Source of the DNA: SZUA-547 sp963669265
Lineage (GTDB): Bacteria; Pseudomonadota; Alphaproteobacteria; Rhodobacterales; Rhodobacteraceae
Length of the DNA: 64,000 nt
Direction of reading: 5' to 3'
Assembly (NCBI GenBank): GCA_963669265.1
Contig: OY769916.1
Coordinates: forward strand, 2,108,001 to 2,172,000
Position 1 is the stretch's first letter. The number at the start of each line of letters is the position of its first letter. The notes beneath the pieces were generated by a model. The model was given only the letters and a program-made list of their open reading frames with translations, searched no databases and had not been told where the DNA came from. Below are positions 45,114 through 53,805 of this stretch, one piece after another. Made by a program: the position numbers and the translations under genes.

Positions 45114-45474
45114 TGGATTCTCCTCCAGTCATTGACGCCGTTTGATTTGAGCCGCCCCGCCGGGTCGCGCCGCGCGGAAACGAAGCGCATCCCCGGCCCG
45201 GTTCCCATCGGATCGAGGGCGCCCGGCGCGGCTCTGCGATCGCCGAAAACGCCTTGCGACCGTCGAGTTCTATGGGCGCGCTGAACCAGTCTATCGACGC
45301 CAAAGCCCCCCGCAAGCTGAAGTTGAGCACGGCGAATACTGTCTCACCTCATGAGACAGTCGGAACGAGGGGGGAAGCGGCAGGGAGTGAGACTCAGCGA
45401 CCATCGGCCGGGCCTGATGAGCACGGTTTGCTTAGAATGGTTAGGGGTTGGGAAGATCTACTGACGAAAACTCG
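45114..45474. other. Intergenic region upstream of the cupin gene
   Basis: 361 bases between the PNPOx-fold gene and the cupin gene, both on the minus strand. No gene seen. It contains the inverted repeat at 45338-45360 and should hold the cupin promoter. Confidence 0.6.
45338..45360. promoter_or_regulatory. 9-base inverted repeat, candidate repressor operator
   Basis: Perfect arms ACTGTCTCA and TGAGACAGT with a 5-base spacer, in a non-coding region. Size and symmetry fit a TetR-type operator; two TetR genes lie within 4 kb. The regulator is a guess. Confidence 0.55.
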
Positions 45475-46113
45475 TCAATCGTCGTAGAGGCGGAATTTCT
45501 CGTTGTAGTCGAACAACTCCGTCACCTGCTCCAGCGGCATATCCCGGCCCGTGTGGTCCACGTTCGCTTCGGCATATGTCGGCAACCCGTCCGTCGGCGC
45601 AGCCTTGTCCGGCGCCCAGAGACCCGAACGTATGATGGCCTTGCCGCAATGGTAGAACGCCTCCTCGACACGCACCAGAACCGCCAGCTCCGGCACGCGG
45701 CCCTTGATGGCCATGTCTTGCCTCAATCCCAAATCGCGCACCACTTGCGCGGCGCCGTTCACGCGAACTGTTTCATTCCGGTTCGGGACGAAGAAGATCA
45801 GCCCTATGCGCCCGGTTTGCATGATATTGGTGAACCCGTCGAAGCGACGATTGCCGGGCCTGTCGGGGATCGCGAGCGTCTTTTCGTCGATCACCTTAAC
45901 AAAGCCCGCCGGATCGCCTTTGGGCGAACAATCAAGCCGACCCTCAGCGTCCGACGTGGTCATCACCAGAAACGGCGAACGCTCAATCCAGACCCGACAA
46001 TGTCTGTCGATGTGATCGATGATCTTTACATCCTGAGTCCCATTGGGCGGCGTTGGCACGATCGTCCGAAGCTCTTCTTCGGTCGCGACGACGTCTGTAG
46101 GCTTGTATGGCAT
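45475..46113 (-). CDS. Pyridoxamine 5'-phosphate oxidase-fold protein
   Basis: 212 residues from ATG 46113 with GGGGAG upstream. FMN-binding split-barrel protein of the MSMEG_1061 / PNPOx-like class: WIERSPFLVMTTSDAEGRLDCSPKGDPAGFVKV, PDRPGNRRFDGFTNIMQTGRIGLIFFVP and the C-terminal FYHCGKAIIRSGLW spread over the chain. Such proteins are flavin or deazaflavin reductases; the true vitamin B6 enzyme is shorter in these motifs. It follows the truncated tetR on the same strand by 172 bases and may be its former target. Confidence 0.85.
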   Translation of the reverse strand: MPYKPTDVVATEEELRTIVPTPPNGTQDVKIIDHIDRHCRVWIERSPFLVMTTSDAEGRLDCSPKGDPAGFVKVIDEKTLAIPDRPGNRRFDGFTNIMQTGRIGLIFFVPNRNETVRVNGAAQVVRDLGLRQDMAIKGRVPELAVLVRVEEAFYHCGKAIIRSGLWAPDKAAPTDGLPTYAEANVDHTGRDMPLEQVTELFDYNEKFRLYDD

Positions 46114-46285
46114 GAATGCTCCCCGTGCTGTGCGCTTACTCTGAACCGCATGGGAGGCAACCTCAACACAACAGCGCCCTTTCCACGGCTGCAGAGTCTC
46201 GGCGCGAGCGCCGTATGGGGCCATAAAGTTGAGCTGCGCGAGAGCCGCCTGAAGGTCGAGCGTTGTCCGCTGGGCGTCGAACGCC

Positions 46286-46753
46286 TCAGGCCCGGGGGCC
46301 GCGAAAGGCGAGATCGAGCACGGAGCCGAGCGCCTCTTCCGCCATGGCGATATCGAAGCGACAGAGCAAGTCGGGCGACCACAGCAGGCGGGTGGCGCGG
46401 AGGAGCGCGCAAGCGGCGCCTTCCGGGTCGGGGGCGGCCAGCTCGCCCGCTGCCGCGCCGGAGAACAGCGCCGCCTCCAGCGCGCCGCGCCGCCACTGGT
46501 CATGTGGGCGGAGGACCGTCGCCCCCTCGCCGTCTTTCAACGCCAGCTCGGCCAACTCAACCGTCTTCGGCTCTCGCATCAGCTTGCGCGCCCAACCCAT
46601 CACCTCCGCCGAGAGAAGCGCGCGGATATGCGCCGCCGCCGCGATCTCGGCCACATTGGTTTTCTTATAGCCGGACTCGGAGAAACAGCCGGCGGCCGCC
46701 TCTCGGATCAGGCGCTTGTAATGGGTGCGGGTGGCGTGTTTCTGAGGGTCCAT
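46286..46753 (-). pseudogene. TetR-family regulator with deleted DNA-binding helices
   Basis: 155 codons from ATG 46753, clearly shorter than the normal 190-215. The first helices (YKRLIREAAAGCFSESGYKKTNVAEIAAAAH) are spread over residues 12-43, then the sequence jumps to RALLSAEVMGWARKLM, which in the relative at 48684-49328 comes about 45 residues later. The missing part contains the recognition helix and its GNLYRYFENK motif. The frame is kept, so a shortened protein may be made but is unlikely to bind DNA normally. A palindrome upstream (46772-46788) looks like its former operator. Confidence 0.75.
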
Positions 46754-46795
46754 GGCCGGACCTGATACAGGCAATTTGTTTAAAATTGGTTTGGG
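46685..46795. repeat. Direct repeat copy 1: tetR 5' end and operator region
   Basis: 111 bases nearly identical to 47341-47451. This copy covers the first 23 codons of the truncated tetR and its upstream region with the palindrome at 46772-46788. Confidence 0.9.
46772..46788. promoter_or_regulatory. Palindrome upstream of truncated tetR
   Basis: CAATTT and AAATTG arms with a 5-base centre, 19 bases before the tetR start. Conserved unchanged in the second repeat copy at 47428-47444. Confidence 0.5.
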
Positions 46796-46971
46796 GCGGG
46801 GACGTCGGCGTCGCGCCCATTGCGGAGGTGATCGGGGATCGACCAAATGGCGGCTCGGCGTCTCTGGCGCCGAATTGGCGCTGAATGCTACGGTGAGCGC
46901 CTTCACAACACCAAAATCAACGCAAATTGCGCGCGAAATTATTCCTGAGCCACGAACGGAGGACCAGACCC

Positions 46972-47316
46972 ATGCGAACCATCTCGATCGCCGCCTTTGC
47001 CGCCGCGCTCATAGCGACGCCCGCGAGCGCGGGGGCCAACCTCGCCGAACCCGACGTGCTTCTCGACAATTGCAAACGGATCGCGTCGGGCCGTCTGGGG
47101 TTGCCAGCCGAAAGCCTGAGCCTTGAGACGCCGACGCCGCAGACCGACGGCCCGATCCAGATTTACGGCGTGGCGACCGATGGGCTCGACGAATTCAGCT
47201 TCCAGTGCAACTTCACCGCGGATGGCGAGCCGATGGAGTTTTGGAACGACGTAGACCGCAACGAGTGCCCGGGCGACCTCTCGGAAGCGGATCGCTGGTT
47301 GTTCCCGGGCTGCTAG
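46972..47316 (+). CDS. Small exported protein of unknown function
   Basis: 114 residues with a signal peptide (ISIAAFAAALIATPASA) and a mature part of about 93 residues with four cysteines (DNCKRI, FQCNF, NECPGD and a C-terminal GC), so two disulfides are possible. GGAGGACC lies upstream of ATG 46972. No family recognised. It lies between the two tetR-derived repeats, divergent from the truncated tetR. Confidence 0.7.
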   Translation: MRTISIAAFAAALIATPASAGANLAEPDVLLDNCKRIASGRLGLPAESLSLETPTPQTDGPIQIYGVATDGLDEFSFQCNFTADGEPMEFWNDVDRNECPGDLSEADRWLFPGC

Positions 47317-47728
47317 CGCTGGCGTCGCCGGTTCGGCGATACAGCCGGCGGCCGCCCCTCGGATCAGGCGCTAGAAATGGGTGCGGGGCGCATGTTTTGA
47401 GGGTCCAAGGGCCAGACCTGATATAGGCAATTTGTTTAAAATTGGTTTGGGCAATGCCTGCTCTGAGGCATTCAAGGTCATTGGCGGTTCATGCAGAGAG
47501 TCCGATTTTGGCAGGCGCTATCTGACCAACGGCGCCAGAGACCATTGCCTCGACGAACCCGAGGTTGACCAAAGCGCAACTCTCACCATTAAGTGCTCAA
47601 CTGGTTCTGCTCCAAGTCGCAACGTTCGCTAGGGGGTTCAGCGGACCTTAACGATTGGCCAAATTACTCTTCCTAAACTGCATGCGTTCAGAGTTTCTGC
47701 ATGCTGACTGTATTTCTTGTCGAGGGTT
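47317..47728. other. Non-coding stretch with decayed tetR fragment
   Basis: 412 bases. 47341-47451 is the second repeat copy; from about 47640 base composition turns clearly A/T-rich, leading into the SUMF1-type gene. No intact gene is seen. Confidence 0.7.
47341..47451 (-). pseudogene. Direct repeat copy 2: remnant of a tetR 5' end
   Basis: 111 bases aligned with 46685-46795. On the minus strand the former ATG is CTT, one-base indels shift the frame, and a TAG appears within 15 codons (GPSKHAPRTHF then stop, against DPQKHATRTHYK in copy 1). The palindrome at 47428-47444 is intact. It is a fragment left by duplication. Confidence 0.85.
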
Positions 47729-48517
47729 ATGACTTTGAAAGTATTATTGATTTTAATTTTCGTTGGAAATTTAGTTCTACTGTCGTCGGCTGCGTTGGCT
47801 AGCGCAGAAAGCGCTAAATGTGAGTCAAGCTTTCTCGAAGAGGCCTACGTGCCTGCTGGCGAGGTTGGTATAGCGATCCCACCTGTTAATGACACGGATA
47901 AGCCTTCGATCGGCGCCATCATCGCCGTTTCAGACTTTTGCATATCCGTGAATGAGATTTCTGTCCGTCTCTACTCGCTATGCGTAAATGATGACGCATG
48001 CTTCCCATTACGTGAGGGGCAAACCGATCCTAAATTACCAGTGCATTCCGTTACTTATGATGATGTGCTTTCATTTATCAATTGGCTCAATGAAGCTACG
48101 GGACACGAATACCGCCTGCCCTCAGAGGCGGAGTGGCAACACGCGGCTTTAGGGGGAATTGACGACCCGTTTCCTTGGCGAACCGAAGGGCGTCTGCCGC
48201 AAGTAAATATATCCACCGGCAAGTTAGCACCGGTCGGGGCCACGTCGGTTAACGAATTTGGTGTTAGAGACATGGTTGGGAATTTACTTGAGTTTGTGGC
48301 CGACTGTTTTACGTTCAATGTAGATCTTATTCCGCCTGACGGCGCACCTTTTGTTATTAGCGATTGTGAAGACAGAGTTTCAAAAGGAGGGCACTACTAT
48401 GCGCCGCCTTTTTCCTTAAGCCCTTACTTTAGATTTCGAGTCCCAAGTGGTTTCGCGTCCCCTCAAATAGGATTCCGGGTCATAAGAAGAACCCATTCAG
48501 AGACATTAGACGATTGA
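47729..48517 (+). CDS. SUMF1 / formylglycine-generating-enzyme-fold exported protein
   Basis: 262 residues from ATG 47729 (GAGGG upstream). Signal peptide (LLILIFVGNLVLLSSAALAS), then a SUMF1 domain: VPAGEVGIAIPP, HSVTYDDVLSFINWLNEAT, YRLPSEAEWQHAALGG, PVGATSVNEFGVRDMVGNLLEFVADC, VSKGGHYYAPP and GFRVIRR. The two catalytic cysteines of true formylglycine enzymes are replaced in the KGGHYYAPPFSLS region, so sulfatase activation is unlikely. The gene is distinctly A/T-rich compared with neighbours, a sign of horizontal transfer. No sulfatase is nearby. Confidence 0.82.
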   Translation: MTLKVLLILIFVGNLVLLSSAALASAESAKCESSFLEEAYVPAGEVGIAIPPVNDTDKPSIGAIIAVSDFCISVNEISVRLYSLCVNDDACFPLREGQTDPKLPVHSVTYDDVLSFINWLNEATGHEYRLPSEAEWQHAALGGIDDPFPWRTEGRLPQVNISTGKLAPVGATSVNEFGVRDMVGNLLEFVADCFTFNVDLIPPDGAPFVISDCEDRVSKGGHYYAPPFSLSPYFRFRVPSGFASPQIGFRVIRRTHSETLDD

Positions 48518-48683
48518 CGCGATGTCACCACAGACGACCTAGAGACCAAACCTGGCATTGGCCGGGCCGCGCCTAAAAACAGCAGTGTGTTCTGCGCCGC
48601 CTCGGTCGGCACATCTTCAACGCATTGCATAGGGTAAGGTTCGCCTCCCCAAGGACCGGCGTGGCCCATCCCCGGCGAACGCC

Positions 48684-49328
48684 TCAGGCCCTCAGCCCCC
48701 GGAACACCAGCTCCAGCACGATCTCCAACTGCCCTTCGACGTCGTCGAGCTCCATCTTGGCCAGCGAGAAGGGAATCCAGAACGCCTTGGTGGCCAGCAG
48801 CAGCGCCATGGCGGTCTGCGTAGGATCGCCCACTGGCGTCAGCTCGCCCGCGCGGGCGCCCCGCGCCACCTCCTCGGTCAGGCGCGCGACGCGCCAGTCC
48901 AGATGGTCGCTCAGCTCCTGCGCGATCACCAGCTTGCCGTCATCGGCGCTCTCGCAAACGATCTCGGCCAGCTCCACCAGTTTCGGGTTTTGCCGCATCT
49001 CCCGCACCAGCATGCCGACGCCGGTGGTGATCAGGGCGCGGATACGGGCCTCGGCCCCGCCCTCGGCGGCGTCCAGCGCGGCCTGCATCTCCGCCTCGGA
49101 GATACGGAAATAGGCGGCGCACACCGCCAGTCCGATCGCCTGCTTGTTCTCGAAATAGCGATAGAGGTTGCCGGGCGACATCGCGCAGCGCTCGGCGATA
49201 TCGCCGATATTGGTCTTGGCGTAGCCGTAATGGGAAAAAAGCTCCTCGGCGTGGCGCAGGATCTCGCCCTGCGCCTCGGCGCCCCGGTTTTTCTGTTCGG
49301 CCTTCGCCGCTCGCGCGTTCACGTTCAT
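48684..49328 (-). CDS. TetR-family transcriptional regulator
   Basis: 214 residues. N-terminal HTH (HAEELFSHYGYAKTNIGDIAERCAMSPGNLYRYFENK lies over about residues 25-62) and a C-terminal ligand domain ending in LELVFRGLRA. Immediately downstream of the outer-membrane protein gene on the same strand, 10 bases away, so it probably regulates or is co-transcribed with the RND-OMP unit. It is the intact relative of the deleted tetR at 46286. Confidence 0.9.
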   Translation of the reverse strand: MNVNARAAKAEQKNRGAEAQGEILRHAEELFSHYGYAKTNIGDIAERCAMSPGNLYRYFENKQAIGLAVCAAYFRISEAEMQAALDAAEGGAEARIRALITTGVGMLVREMRQNPKLVELAEIVCESADDGKLVIAQELSDHLDWRVARLTEEVARGARAGELTPVGDPTQTAMALLLATKAFWIPFSLAKMELDDVEGQLEIVLELVFRGLRA

Positions 49329-49338
49329 CGCCTCCCGC

Positions 49339-50586
49339 TCACCAGAAATAGGTCAGCTTTCCGCGGAGAAAGCTGTCGTCAGCCAGATCCGCCGCCACGT
49401 CGTCTGCGTCGACGCCGAGAAAGGCCGAGCCTTCGACCTCCAGCCGCCAACCGCCCCAGATCCGTCGCTCCGCCTCAAGCCGCAGGATCGTCCCGCCGGT
49501 CTCCATATCCACCGTGCCGAAGAAGAGGATTGCGGTGTCCTCCACATCGTTGAAGGTCAGGCGCGCGCCGGCCACCGCGTCGTTCTGAAAGGGCGTTGTC
49601 GCCGCGTCGCCCCGGCTGTCCCAGGCGTATTCGCCGAGCAGACCCAGATCCATGTCGGTCTCGGCGATCTGGAAGAAGGTGTATTCGAGGCCCCCGGTCG
49701 CGGCGAGGTAGTCGTTTTTCTCGAAGTCGCGGTCGCGCTGGCCGGCGCGCCCGATCGCCTCGGCTTTCCAGAGCGCGGGACCGGTGGTGTATTGCCCGTC
49801 GAATCCTGCCTGCGTGATCCGGCTATAGACCGGGATCAGGCGCGGGCCGTCCTCCCTCAACTCAAAGTCGAAGGCGGGATCGCGCGACAGCCCGTGAAAG
49901 GCCGAGGCGCCGAGATCGAACCCGCCGGTCGCCTTGGTCCAGCGCGCGGCGAAGCCGGGGGTCCATTCCTCCTGGCTCGTCTCGTAGCGGGCGGCGTCCG
50001 CATCGACCAGAATCCCGGATCTCAGCCGTCCATCCTCGCCCGCGAAGGTGCGTTCGCGGAAATAGGGCAGATAGAAGCCGGAGAACTCGCCATAGTCTGT
50101 CAGCATCGCCAGCTTGATCATCGGCTGGCCGAGCTTGTCCTCGCCATCGACATCCTCCACCGCGTCATCCTGGTTGATGATGTCGACCAGATGCACCGCC
50201 TCGGTCTTGCCCCAGAACACCGTGTCGGCGCCGATTGTCGCGCTCCAGTCGCCCTCGGTCAGATCGACCTTCAGCTCGCGAAAGTCGGCATGGGTGCGTT
50301 CCTCGTCCACCGCGTCGAGGCGTAGAAAGGGCGTGACGGTGAAGGCGACGTCGCCATCCGCCCACTCCGCGAGAAAGCTGGGCTCCAGCGCGACGCTGGC
50401 GCCGTGGCGCTCCTGACCGTCGAAGGCGGGCTCTTCGAAGAAGAACGTGCCTTCGAGCTCCGCCGAGCCGTAGAATTCGGTGTAGCCCGGCTTCCAGGCG
50501 GACTCCGCGCCGGCCGCCCCGGGGAGAAGGGCGGCGACGCAGAGCCCGAGCGCTTCAGCGCGCCATTTTGGGAAGACGCTGTTCAC
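49339..50586 (-). CDS. Outer-membrane beta-barrel protein next to RND exporter
   Basis: About 415 residues from GTG 50586 (GAGAGA upstream); ATG 50601 is an alternative. Signal peptide ends near AGA-ES. The mature chain alternates aromatic and polar residues in many strands and ends in KLTYFW, the aromatic C-terminus recognised by the Bam machinery. I see no known domain with certainty; DUF1302-like proteins beside HpnN-type exporters have this look. The 5' end overlaps the RND-LolA gene by 32 bases. Confidence 0.78.
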   Translation of the reverse strand: MNSVFPKWRAEALGLCVAALLPGAAGAESAWKPGYTEFYGSAELEGTFFFEEPAFDGQERHGASVALEPSFLAEWADGDVAFTVTPFLRLDAVDEERTHADFRELKVDLTEGDWSATIGADTVFWGKTEAVHLVDIINQDDAVEDVDGEDKLGQPMIKLAMLTDYGEFSGFYLPYFRERTFAGEDGRLRSGILVDADAARYETSQEEWTPGFAARWTKATGGFDLGASAFHGLSRDPAFDFELREDGPRLIPVYSRITQAGFDGQYTTGPALWKAEAIGRAGQRDRDFEKNDYLAATGGLEYTFFQIAETDMDLGLLGEYAWDSRGDAATTPFQNDAVAGARLTFNDVEDTAILFFGTVDMETGGTILRLEAERRIWGGWRLEVEGSAFLGVDADDVAADLADDSFLRGKLTYFW

Positions 50587-53500
50587 TGAAGTCTCTCTCA
50601 TTCAGGCCGGAGCGGAACTGGTAGTCGGTCCAGACCAGATCGGTGGATTTGCCGGTCTGCTTGTTCAACATGGTCATCAGGTCGGGCCGCCAATACTGGC
50701 CGAGATATTGCTGATAGCCGGTGAAGGTCAGGGTTTTCTCATGATCGCCGCGACGGTTGTAGAACTCAACTTGCTGCAGGCGGTACTCCTGCATGTCGAT
50801 CCAGCCGATGCGTTTGGAGTAGCCCGATTTCGGCGCGCGCGGATAGCTCTCCACCACGAAACAGTTGAGCGACGGGTCCGTCGGGCAGGCCTCGTCCCGG
50901 ATCCATTTGTAGTCGTAATCAGCCACCTCGTTGGATCCGAGATCCTCGTAGGAAAACTCCGACGAGACGAATTTCCCGGTGCGGTTCGAGGAGGAGATCC
51001 GCTTCACCCGTTTCACCGCCGGCAGATAGAGCCACTGATCGTCATCCGCCGGTTCGATGTTGTCGAAAGTCAGAAGGCCGGTGCCGCGAATGTCGCGCGG
51101 CGCGGTGAAGACGATCACGCTCTTGTCGCCGAATGCGGGGTCCGGGCGCTCCAGAACCATATTGTCGAAGGCGCGGCGGCTTTCATTGCCGCCCGCATCC
51201 TTCAGCACCATCTCGCCCTTGGCGCGGAAATCTCCATAACCGAGATCGCGGCGGTCGGCCTCCTGCGATATGGCGAGACCCTTTTCTTCCGGCGTCTCGG
51301 CCGCGGCGACGCCTGCGGTCAGGGCGACGCCCAGCGCGGCGGTCAGGGCGAGCACGCCAAGCGCGGTGGCCGGGGCGGCTTTCGCCCCTCCTTCAGGATG
51401 GGTCGTCTCGGTCATGGCGTCTTTCCTCCGGTCGAGCCAGATCAGCAGCGCGGGCAGCAGCAGGAAATCGGCCACCAGCGCGATGGTGATTGTGATGACG
51501 GTCAGCTTGGCCATGTCGCCATTCACGGCGAAGCCGGACTGGGCCAGCACGCCGAACCCGGCGACCAGACCAATCGTGGTGACAAAGAGGGCCATGCCGA
51601 CCGAACGAAACGCGTAGCGCACGGAATCCTCGGGGCTGCGCCCCTCCTTCCGCGCCTTTGAGTATTTGGCGAGGAAGTGCACGGTGTCATCGACCACGAT
51701 GCCGAGCGTCGCCGCGACCACCACCGAGATCGCCAGCGTCACCGCGCCCACCCCATAGCCCCAAAGGCCGAATGCGACCGCGGCGGGCAACAGGTTCGGG
51801 ATCAGGCTGATGAAGCCGATCCGGACATTCCGAAGCGCCAGCATGATCACCGCCGAGATCAGGATGACGGCGATGAAGGTGCCGGTCAGCATCGCCGGCA
51901 CGTCGCGCACCGAGATCAGCGTGAAAACATGGCTAACCCCGGTCGGGCGCGTGGTCACGCCCGGCGCATTCTCGCTGAGCCAGGTCAGCGCGCGATCCTC
52001 CAGATCCTTGATCTCTGCGGTGGTGACATTGGGCAGGGCGACGCTGACCCGGAGCGCTGAGCGGTCGACATTGATCCGGTCGGTCAGGTCCATCCCATAG
52101 CCGAGCGACAGCTCGTAGAGGAACAGAAACTGCGAGGCTTCTTCTTCGGTGTCCGGCAAGCGGTGAAAGCTGGGATCGTCGGCGTGCATGTTCATGTTGA
52201 GCCGCGCGATCGTGTCGGTCAGCGCGCGCACGGACCCCACTTCGGGCTGTTCGCGCAGCCAGTTGGCGAACCCGTCGACCGCCTTCAGGTAGTCCGGGTT
52301 GTTGATGCCGCCGGAGATCCCGGTCTCCAGCGGATATTCGATCGCGTTGAGGCCAGTCAGATGGTCCTCGGTGAAATCTGAATCGACCCGGAACGCGTAG
52401 CGGTCGTCGAAATAGCGGACGAAATCATCCTCCAGCTTCAACTGGGTGATCCCCAGAGCGCCAAGGATCGTCAGCGCCGCCATGCCCGGCAGGATGATCT
52501 TTCGGTTGGCGATTACGAATTCCGCGATCCCGTCCATCAGTTTGCTCGCGCCGGCGCGGTCCTCACGGCGCTTGATCGGCAGAAAGGTGATCAGCGCAGG
52601 CAGAAGCGTCAGCGTGAAAAACAGCGCGGCGATGACCCCGACAGCGACGATGTTGCCCAGCTCGCGAAACGGCGGCGAGATCGAGAAATTCAGCGATAGG
52701 AAGCCGATCGCTGTGGTCACGCAGGCGACCGCGATCGCGCCCATATGATCGGCCAGCCCCCGGCGCGCCCATTCCTTGCGGTCCGGCGTGTCGATCATCA
52801 CCTGCCGGACGGCGGTCAGGATATGCACGGCCGAGGCGACGGCGAGCGTCAGGATATAGAGGGGCGCCAGCACGGTGACGGAGTTGATCGGCTGTCCCGA
52901 CCAGCCGAGCGCGCCCATTCCCGCCAATGCGGAGAGCGCGATGACGATGAATACGCTGAGCGTGCCGAAAGCCGAGCGCAGCGCCAGACCGACGACAGCC
53001 AGAATGACCGCGAACATCGGCATCAACAGGTTTTGACCGTCCTCCGCCCCGGCGGTCGCGTAGGCGTTGTTGATGACCACGGAGCCGGTCAGATAGACGT
53101 CGACCTCTGGATGAGCCTCGGCCCAGACCGCGCGCAGTTCCTCCGCTTCGGCGACGATCGAGGGCACCTCCGTCTCGGTGTTCTCGCCCGGCAGGCGGAA
53201 CATCACCTGCACCATGGTGACCGTGGCCTCCGGGTTCACCATCGCGTTGACCAGCTCCACCCGGTCGAGCGCGGTCTCGCGCGCCCAGGCCGCCTCTTCG
53301 GCGGTGACGGCGGGGGGATCGGGGATCAGATCGCGCACGATCATCTCATCCCCGTTGGCGTAGGTGTGCTGGAAATTGGTCAGGGAATCGACCCGACGCA
53401 CGAAGGGGAGCAGCCAGGCGCTCTCGGTGATCTCGCCGATGAAGCTGAGCGTCTCAGGCGTGAACACGTCGCCCGATTTCGGCGCCAGCACGATCATCAG

Positions 53501-53737
53501 ATTGTCGTCCTTGGCGAATTGCGCCTCGAATGCGTCCAGCGCCACCCGGTCCGGGTTCTCCTCAGCGAAGAACACTCGCGCGTCAGGCTCGAACCTCAGA
53601 TGCTGCAAGCCGCCGGCCAACACGCCCGCCAAGACGAGCGTCAGGACGATCCAGACCCAGCGCAGGGCGACGATCCGCGCCGCCAGCCGCTCCGCCAGCG
53701 GACGCTTCCCGCCGTCACCATCGATCGTCTCCGCCAT
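50555..53737 (-). CDS. MMPL/HpnN-type RND exporter fused to an outer-membrane lipoprotein-sorting (LolA-like) protein
   Basis: 1,060 residues. Residues 1 to about 770 form an RND permease with two sets of six hydrophobic segments and two periplasmic loops (first loop RFEPDARVFFAEENP; LGIVVDDTVHFLAKYSKARKEG in the second half). From residue 775 a new N-terminus begins: MTETTHPEGG, hydrophobic stretch, AAA-ET cleavage-like site, then a LolA-like domain (RRDLGYGDFRAKGEM, WLYLPAVKRVKRISSSNRTGKFVSSEFSYEDL). These are separate genes in related loci. The internal ATG at 51415 has GGAGG 9 bases upstream. Likely moves a lipid or hydrophobic compound to the outer membrane. Confidence 0.85.
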   Translation of the reverse strand: MAETIDGDGGKRPLAERLAARIVALRWVWIVLTLVLAGVLAGGLQHLRFEPDARVFFAEENPDRVALDAFEAQFAKDDNLMIVLAPKSGDVFTPETLSFIGEITESAWLLPFVRRVDSLTNFQHTYANGDEMIVRDLIPDPPAVTAEEAAWARETALDRVELVNAMVNPEATVTMVQVMFRLPGENTETEVPSIVAEAEELRAVWAEAHPEVDVYLTGSVVINNAYATAGAEDGQNLLMPMFAVILAVVGLALRSAFGTLSVFIVIALSALAGMGALGWSGQPINSVTVLAPLYILTLAVASAVHILTAVRQVMIDTPDRKEWARRGLADHMGAIAVACVTTAIGFLSLNFSISPPFRELGNIVAVGVIAALFFTLTLLPALITFLPIKRREDRAGASKLMDGIAEFVIANRKIILPGMAALTILGALGITQLKLEDDFVRYFDDRYAFRVDSDFTEDHLTGLNAIEYPLETGISGGINNPDYLKAVDGFANWLREQPEVGSVRALTDTIARLNMNMHADDPSFHRLPDTEEEASQFLFLYELSLGYGMDLTDRINVDRSALRVSVALPNVTTAEIKDLEDRALTWLSENAPGVTTRPTGVSHVFTLISVRDVPAMLTGTFIAVILISAVIMLALRNVRIGFISLIPNLLPAAVAFGLWGYGVGAVTLAISVVVAATLGIVVDDTVHFLAKYSKARKEGRSPEDSVRYAFRSVGMALFVTTIGLVAGFGVLAQSGFAVNGDMAKLTVITITIALVADFLLLPALLIWLDRRKDAMTETTHPEGGAKAAPATALGVLALTAALGVALTAGVAAAETPEEKGLAISQEADRRDLGYGDFRAKGEMVLKDAGGNESRRAFDNMVLERPDPAFGDKSVIVFTAPRDIRGTGLLTFDNIEPADDDQWLYLPAVKRVKRISSSNRTGKFVSSEFSYEDLGSNEVADYDYKWIRDEACPTDPSLNCFVVESYPRAPKSGYSKRIGWIDMQEYRLQQVEFYNRRGDHEKTLTFTGYQQYLGQYWRPDLMTMLNKQTGKSTDLVWTDYQFRSGLNERDFSEQRLPKMAR
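51413..51429 (-). promoter_or_regulatory. Internal ribosome site and in-frame ATG inside the RND-LolA gene
   Basis: GGAGG followed after 9 bases by ATG 51415, in frame, opening a 286-residue protein with its own signal peptide. It would allow separate production of the LolA-like part. Confidence 0.55.
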
Positions 53738-53776
53738 GTCCGTATCCTCGCCGAATCGCGCCCTTCGATGAAGGGT

Positions 53777-53805
53777 AAATAAAACGTAAATTATTCATTT
53801 TTCAA
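53777..53805 (-). promoter_or_regulatory. Candidate sigma-70-type promoter of the RND-LolA operon
   Basis: On the minus strand TTGAAA (53805-53800) is followed after 17 bases by TTATTT (53782-53777) in a locally A/T-rich stretch about 40 bases before the start codon. A small hairpin (CCCTTC/GAAGGG, 53761-53775) would open the transcript. Confidence 0.5.

Noticed and set aside
45475..46503. Longer PNPOx-fold protein reaching into the tetR gene
   Set aside because: The additional 130 codons overlap the tetR frame and are Arg/Pro/Ser-rich; ATG 46113 has a ribosome site and gives the family length.
47381..47632. Small plus-strand ORF downstream of the tetR remnant
   Set aside because: It covers the decayed repeat, has no ribosome site and no recognisable features.
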